Positions 22,038 to 24,841 of a stretch of DNA of 24,841 nucleotides are shown here, in pieces. Source of the stretch: Bacillota bacterium. GTDB taxonomy: Bacteria; Bacillota; Clostridia; Oscillospirales; Ruminococcaceae. Position 1 is the first letter of the stretch, and each line of letters opens with the position of its first letter. The stretch is taken from the NCBI GenBank assembly GCA_023429685.1, contig JAEZDF010000149.1, positions 1 through 24,841 on the forward strand, in the 5' to 3' direction. Both the position numbers and the translations under genes were made by a program. The notes beneath the pieces were generated by a model. The model saw only the letters and a program-made list of their open reading frames with translations, was not told the DNA's origin and did not search any database.

Positions 22038-24134
22038 TTAATCCTCGGTTTTGCGCTCGAGCGGCTTTTCAAAGGAACAGCTCTCGTTTGCGCAGTAGAT
22101 CTTGCCCGCCTTGCCCGTCTTTTTTAAGAGCGACGCGCCGCAGGTGGGGCAGGTCTCGCCCGTGGGCATATCCCATGACATAAACGAGCATTTGGGGTTG
22201 TGCTCGCAGCCGAAATACTGCTTGCCCTTCTTGCTTTTTTTGCTGAGGATTCTGCCCTTACACAGCGGGCATAAGCCGCCGGTTTCTTGCACGATGCGCT
22301 TGGTGTTCTTGCATTCGGGGAAGCCCGGGCAGGCTAAAAACTTGCCAAAGCGTCCGGTCTTTATGACCATGTTGCGCCCGCAAAGCTCGCACACCACGTC
22401 GGTTTCCTCATCCGGCACCTTAATGCGGGTACCATCAAGCGATTTTTCGGCATTCTCGAGCGTTTGGGCGAAATCGCCGTAAAACTCCTCCAGGATGCTT
22501 ACCCACTGCTTCTCGCCTGTTTCCACAAGGTCAAGGCTCTTTTCCATCAGGGCAGTGAACTCGGCGTCCACAATCTTTTTGAAGTGATCCTTCATCAGGT
22601 TGGTGGTCACCTCGCCCAGCGCGGTGGGCTTTAACGCCTTCGCGTCGCGCTCCACGTAGCCACGCGAGATCACGGTGGTGATGGTGGGGGAATAGGTGCT
22701 CGGGCGACCGATGCCGTTCTCTTCGAGCGCCTTAATCAGCGACGCCTCGGTGTAGCGGGGCGGCGGCTGGGTAAAATGCTGGTTTGCGTCAAGGGCGCGC
22801 TGCTTGAGCACCTCGCCCTGCTCCAGCGGGGGAAGCATGGCGTTATCCTCGGTCTCCTCGTCCTTGCCCTCTTCGTAAAGCACGGTAAAGCCGTCAAACT
22901 TAACAGAGAAACCGGATGCCTTAAACAGATAATCCCCTGCGTGGATATCGGCGGACACGGTGTCGAGCAGTGCGGTTGCCATCTGGCTTGCGATAAATCG
23001 CTCCCACACCAGACGGTACAGCTTATACTGGTCGCCGGTCAGGCTGTCCTTCACCTTATCGGGCGACAGAGACGGCACGGTGGGGCGAATCGCCTCATGC
23101 GCGTCCTGCGCGTTGTTTTTTGACTTATATGTCCGCGCGGTGGACGGCAGGTACTGCTTGCCGTACCGCTCGGTAATAAAGCTTGCTGCTTCGTCCTGCG
23201 CCTCCTGCGAGATGCGCAGCGAGTCGGTTCTCATGTATGTGATAAGACCCATCGCGCCATAGCCCTGCACGTCTACGCCCTCATACAGCTCCTGCGCCGC
23301 CTTCATGGTGCGCCGTGCCTGAAAGCCCAGCTTGCGCGACGCCTCCTGCTGCATAGTAGAGGTGGTAAACGGGGGTGCTGGCGTCTTTTTGCGCACGCCT
23401 TTTTTTACGGTACCAACCGTAAAGTCGCAGCCGTCAAGTGCTGCAAGGATGGCGTCTGCCTGTTCCTTGCTTTTGATCTCTATCTTCTTGTCCTTGCCAT
23501 GAAACTTAGCGGGGAATATCTTGCGCGAGCCCTTGCCCGAAAGCTTTGCGTCAATGGTCCAGTATTCGTCGCTGACAAACCGGCGGATCTCCTCCTCGCG
23601 GTCTACAATCAGGCGAACCGCCACCGACTGTACCCGTCCCGCGGAGAGACCTCTGCGCACCTTGCGCCACAAAAAGGGGCTGAGCTTGTAGCCCACCACA
23701 CGGTCAAGGATGCGCCTAGCCTGCTGCGCGTTTACAAGGTCGATGTCGATGCGTCGGGGCGACTGCATACCCGCCTGCACCCCGGATTTGGTGATCTCGT
23801 TAAAGGTAACGCGGTTTGCGTTTTCTACATCGAGCTTAAGCAGATGCGCAAGGTGCCACGAAATCGCCTCCCCCTCACGGTCGGGGTCGGTTGCAAGGTA
23901 GACGGTGTCGCTGTTCTTGGCATCCTTTTTTAGGGATTTAATCAGGTCTTCCTTGCCCTTAATCTCCACATACTGGGGGTTAAAGTGGTTGTCGACATCC
24001 ACGCCGAGCTTGCTCTTGGGCAGGTCGCGGATATGACCCATTGAGGCGACGACCTCGTAGCCGCTGCCTAAGTACTTCTTTATTGTTTTTGCCTTAGCAG
24101 GCGACTCTACGATGACGAGATTTGATTTTGCCAT
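22038..24134 (-). CDS. topA: DNA topoisomerase I (type IA)
   Basis: The 698-residue enzyme relaxes negative supercoils. The TOPRIM domain spans about 5-115 (VIVESPAKAKTIKKYL; DPDREGEA at 83-90). The catalytic tyrosine is Tyr300 in GLITYMRTDSLRIS. The three C-terminal zinc-ribbon-like segments are CELCGRNM...CPGFPEC, CPLCKGRI...CEHNPKC and CPTCGASL...CANESC. All core motifs are complete. The ATG at 24134 follows AGAAAGG at 12 bases. The 153-base gap upstream, after dprA, contains a GGCGTA hairpin (24238-24252) but no clear promoter. Confidence 0.98.
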   Translation of the reverse strand: MAKSNLVIVESPAKAKTIKKYLGSGYEVVASMGHIRDLPKSKLGVDVDNHFNPQYVEIKGKEDLIKSLKKDAKNSDTVYLATDPDREGEAISWHLAHLLKLDVENANRVTFNEITKSGVQAGMQSPRRIDIDLVNAQQARRILDRVVGYKLSPFLWRKVRRGLSAGRVQSVAVRLIVDREEEIRRFVSDEYWTIDAKLSGKGSRKIFPAKFHGKDKKIEIKSKEQADAILAALDGCDFTVGTVKKGVRKKTPAPPFTTSTMQQEASRKLGFQARRTMKAAQELYEGVDVQGYGAMGLITYMRTDSLRISQEAQDEAASFITERYGKQYLPSTARTYKSKNNAQDAHEAIRPTVPSLSPDKVKDSLTGDQYKLYRLVWERFIASQMATALLDTVSADIHAGDYLFKASGFSVKFDGFTVLYEEGKDEETEDNAMLPPLEQGEVLKQRALDANQHFTQPPPRYTEASLIKALEENGIGRPSTYSPTITTVISRGYVERDAKALKPTALGEVTTNLMKDHFKKIVDAEFTALMEKSLDLVETGEKQWVSILEEFYGDFAQTLENAEKSLDGTRIKVPDEETDVVCELCGRNMVIKTGRFGKFLACPGFPECKNTKRIVQETGGLCPLCKGRILSKKSKKGKQYFGCEHNPKCSFMSWDMPTGETCPTCGASLLKKTGKAGKIYCANESCSFEKPLERKTED

Positions 24135-24237
24135 TTAATAACCATGCCTTTCTGTTTTCATGCCAAAAAGACACGAAACCAAACTCAAACGGGTCTTAAA
24201 CCCTGCAACATTTTTTCTTCTATGTATCTGTAACTCC

Positions 24238-24252
24238 GGCGTAAAATACGCC
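24238..24252. other. Small palindrome between dprA and topA
   Basis: GGCGTA pairs with TACGCC across AAA. It is not followed by a U tract on either strand, so it is not a typical terminator. It could be a binding site or RNA hairpin in the topA leader. Confidence 0.35.
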
Positions 24253-24287
24253 AAAAGAGGGGTGTTCTGTGTTATAAGTCCGTTTCC

Positions 24288-24841
24288 CTACGCCGAGTAC
24301 TGTCTGCCCGGATGGGCATACGCAAGCTCCTCAAGCTCAAGCTCGGTGAGCGCCGCAAGCACCTCGGGCATACTCAGCCCACAACGCTTTGCGATATCGT
24401 CCACGTGAAGGCGACTTTTATCGAGCGTGCGATACACTTCCGTCGCCTGCTCGCTCAGGTGCTCAGGTAGCGTCTCCCTGCGCGGGGATGGCGGAGAAAC
24501 TGGAAGCTCTGCAACGGGCGCGGAGGGTTTTTGCCTTGCCGGAGCGACCGCATCCCCTTTTTGGGGTGCAATATCGTAATACCGCCTAGGCACACGGTTT
24601 AGCATTAACTTGTCCGTGTACATGCCTTCGTATTCAATTAGAATATCATATGCGCTGCCAACGGGGATTGCGCCGTCGCGCAAAAGCCGGAGCGTTCCCT
24701 CGCCCGACTGGCTAAAGATGCTTCCGGGTACGGCAAAGATATCCCTGCCCTGCTCAAGCGCAAGGGTCGCGGTAATCAATGCGCCGCTTTTTTGGGGGGC
24801 TTCCACCACCACAACCCCGTTGCACAGACCCGCGATGATGC
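24288..24841 (-). CDS. dprA: DNA-processing protein DprA, C-terminal part (gene starts outside the window)
   Basis: The reading frame is open to the window edge and encodes the last 184 residues. IIAGLCNGVVVVEAPQKSGA, ITATLALEQGRDIFAVPGS and SGEGTLRLLRDGAIPVGSAYD are the end of the DprA Rossmann-fold domain, which binds single-stranded DNA and loads RecA during transformation. A proline-rich linker follows, then a winged-helix domain at the C-terminus (LPEHLSEQATEVYRTLDKS onward). The gene is 5'-truncated only by the window; no internal start is assumed. It precedes topA by 153 bases, the usual dprA-topA order. The loop SQSGEGTLRL differs from the more common SxGTNxLI. Confidence 0.93.
   Translation of the reverse strand, partial: IIAGLCNGVVVVEAPQKSGALITATLALEQGRDIFAVPGSIFSQSGEGTLRLLRDGAIPVGSAYDILIEYEGMYTDKLMLNRVPRRYYDIAPQKGDAVAPARQKPSAPVAELPVSPPSPRRETLPEHLSEQATEVYRTLDKSRLHVDDIAKRCGLSMPEVLAALTELELEELAYAHPGRQYSA

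Overview
The window is a gene-dense, housekeeping-rich stretch of a Bacillota chromosome, most likely a Clostridia member (inference). The evidence is gene order: dprA-topA-trmFO, plsX-rnc-smc-ftsY, yhbY-nadD-yqeK-rsfS-leuS and aroQ-M24 peptidase-efp are strings also known from Bacillus and Clostridia. A CD1247-type protein next to efp and an Elp3-like radical SAM gene between rnc and smc favour Clostridia. Every supported gene lies on the minus strand, so transcription runs from high to low coordinates. Most genes are GC-rich, and many are tightly packed or overlap by ATGA.

In transcription order: (1) 24841-20651 holds the 3' part of dprA, topA and trmFO, covering DNA uptake, supercoiling and tRNA methylation. 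(2) 20650-12214 holds a nitrilase-superfamily hydrolase coupled to plsX, then rnc, a radical SAM protein, smc and ftsY, covering phospholipid synthesis, RNA processing, chromosome compaction and membrane targeting. (3) 12213-6103 holds rdgB, yhbY, a nadD-yqeK fusion, an LCP cell-wall ligase, rsfS and leuS, covering nucleotide hygiene, ribosome assembly, NAD synthesis, envelope assembly and translation. (4) 5848-5491 is a one-gene unit for ribosomal protein S21, with a consensus promoter and a strong terminator. (5) 5332-287 holds yqeG, an endonuclease-IV-like TIM-barrel protein, aroQ, an AT-rich cysteine-rich orphan gene, an M24 peptidase, efp and a CD1247-type acidic metal-binding protein, ending at a strong terminator. 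(6) 236-1 is the start of mnmA.

I see no CRISPR array, phage, insertion sequence with a transposase, rRNA, tRNA or recognisable new defence system. The unusual material is the AT-rich orphan zinc-finger-like gene between aroQ and the M24 peptidase, a 95-bp palindromic element flanked by 7-bp direct repeats that supplies the end of rdgB, and a possible three-way-junction RNA or repeat between ftsY and rdgB. Structured leaders also occur upstream of rnc and between leuS and rpsU. Several start codons were moved to internal sites with better Shine-Dalgarno spacing; TTG is proposed for smc and the LCP gene.
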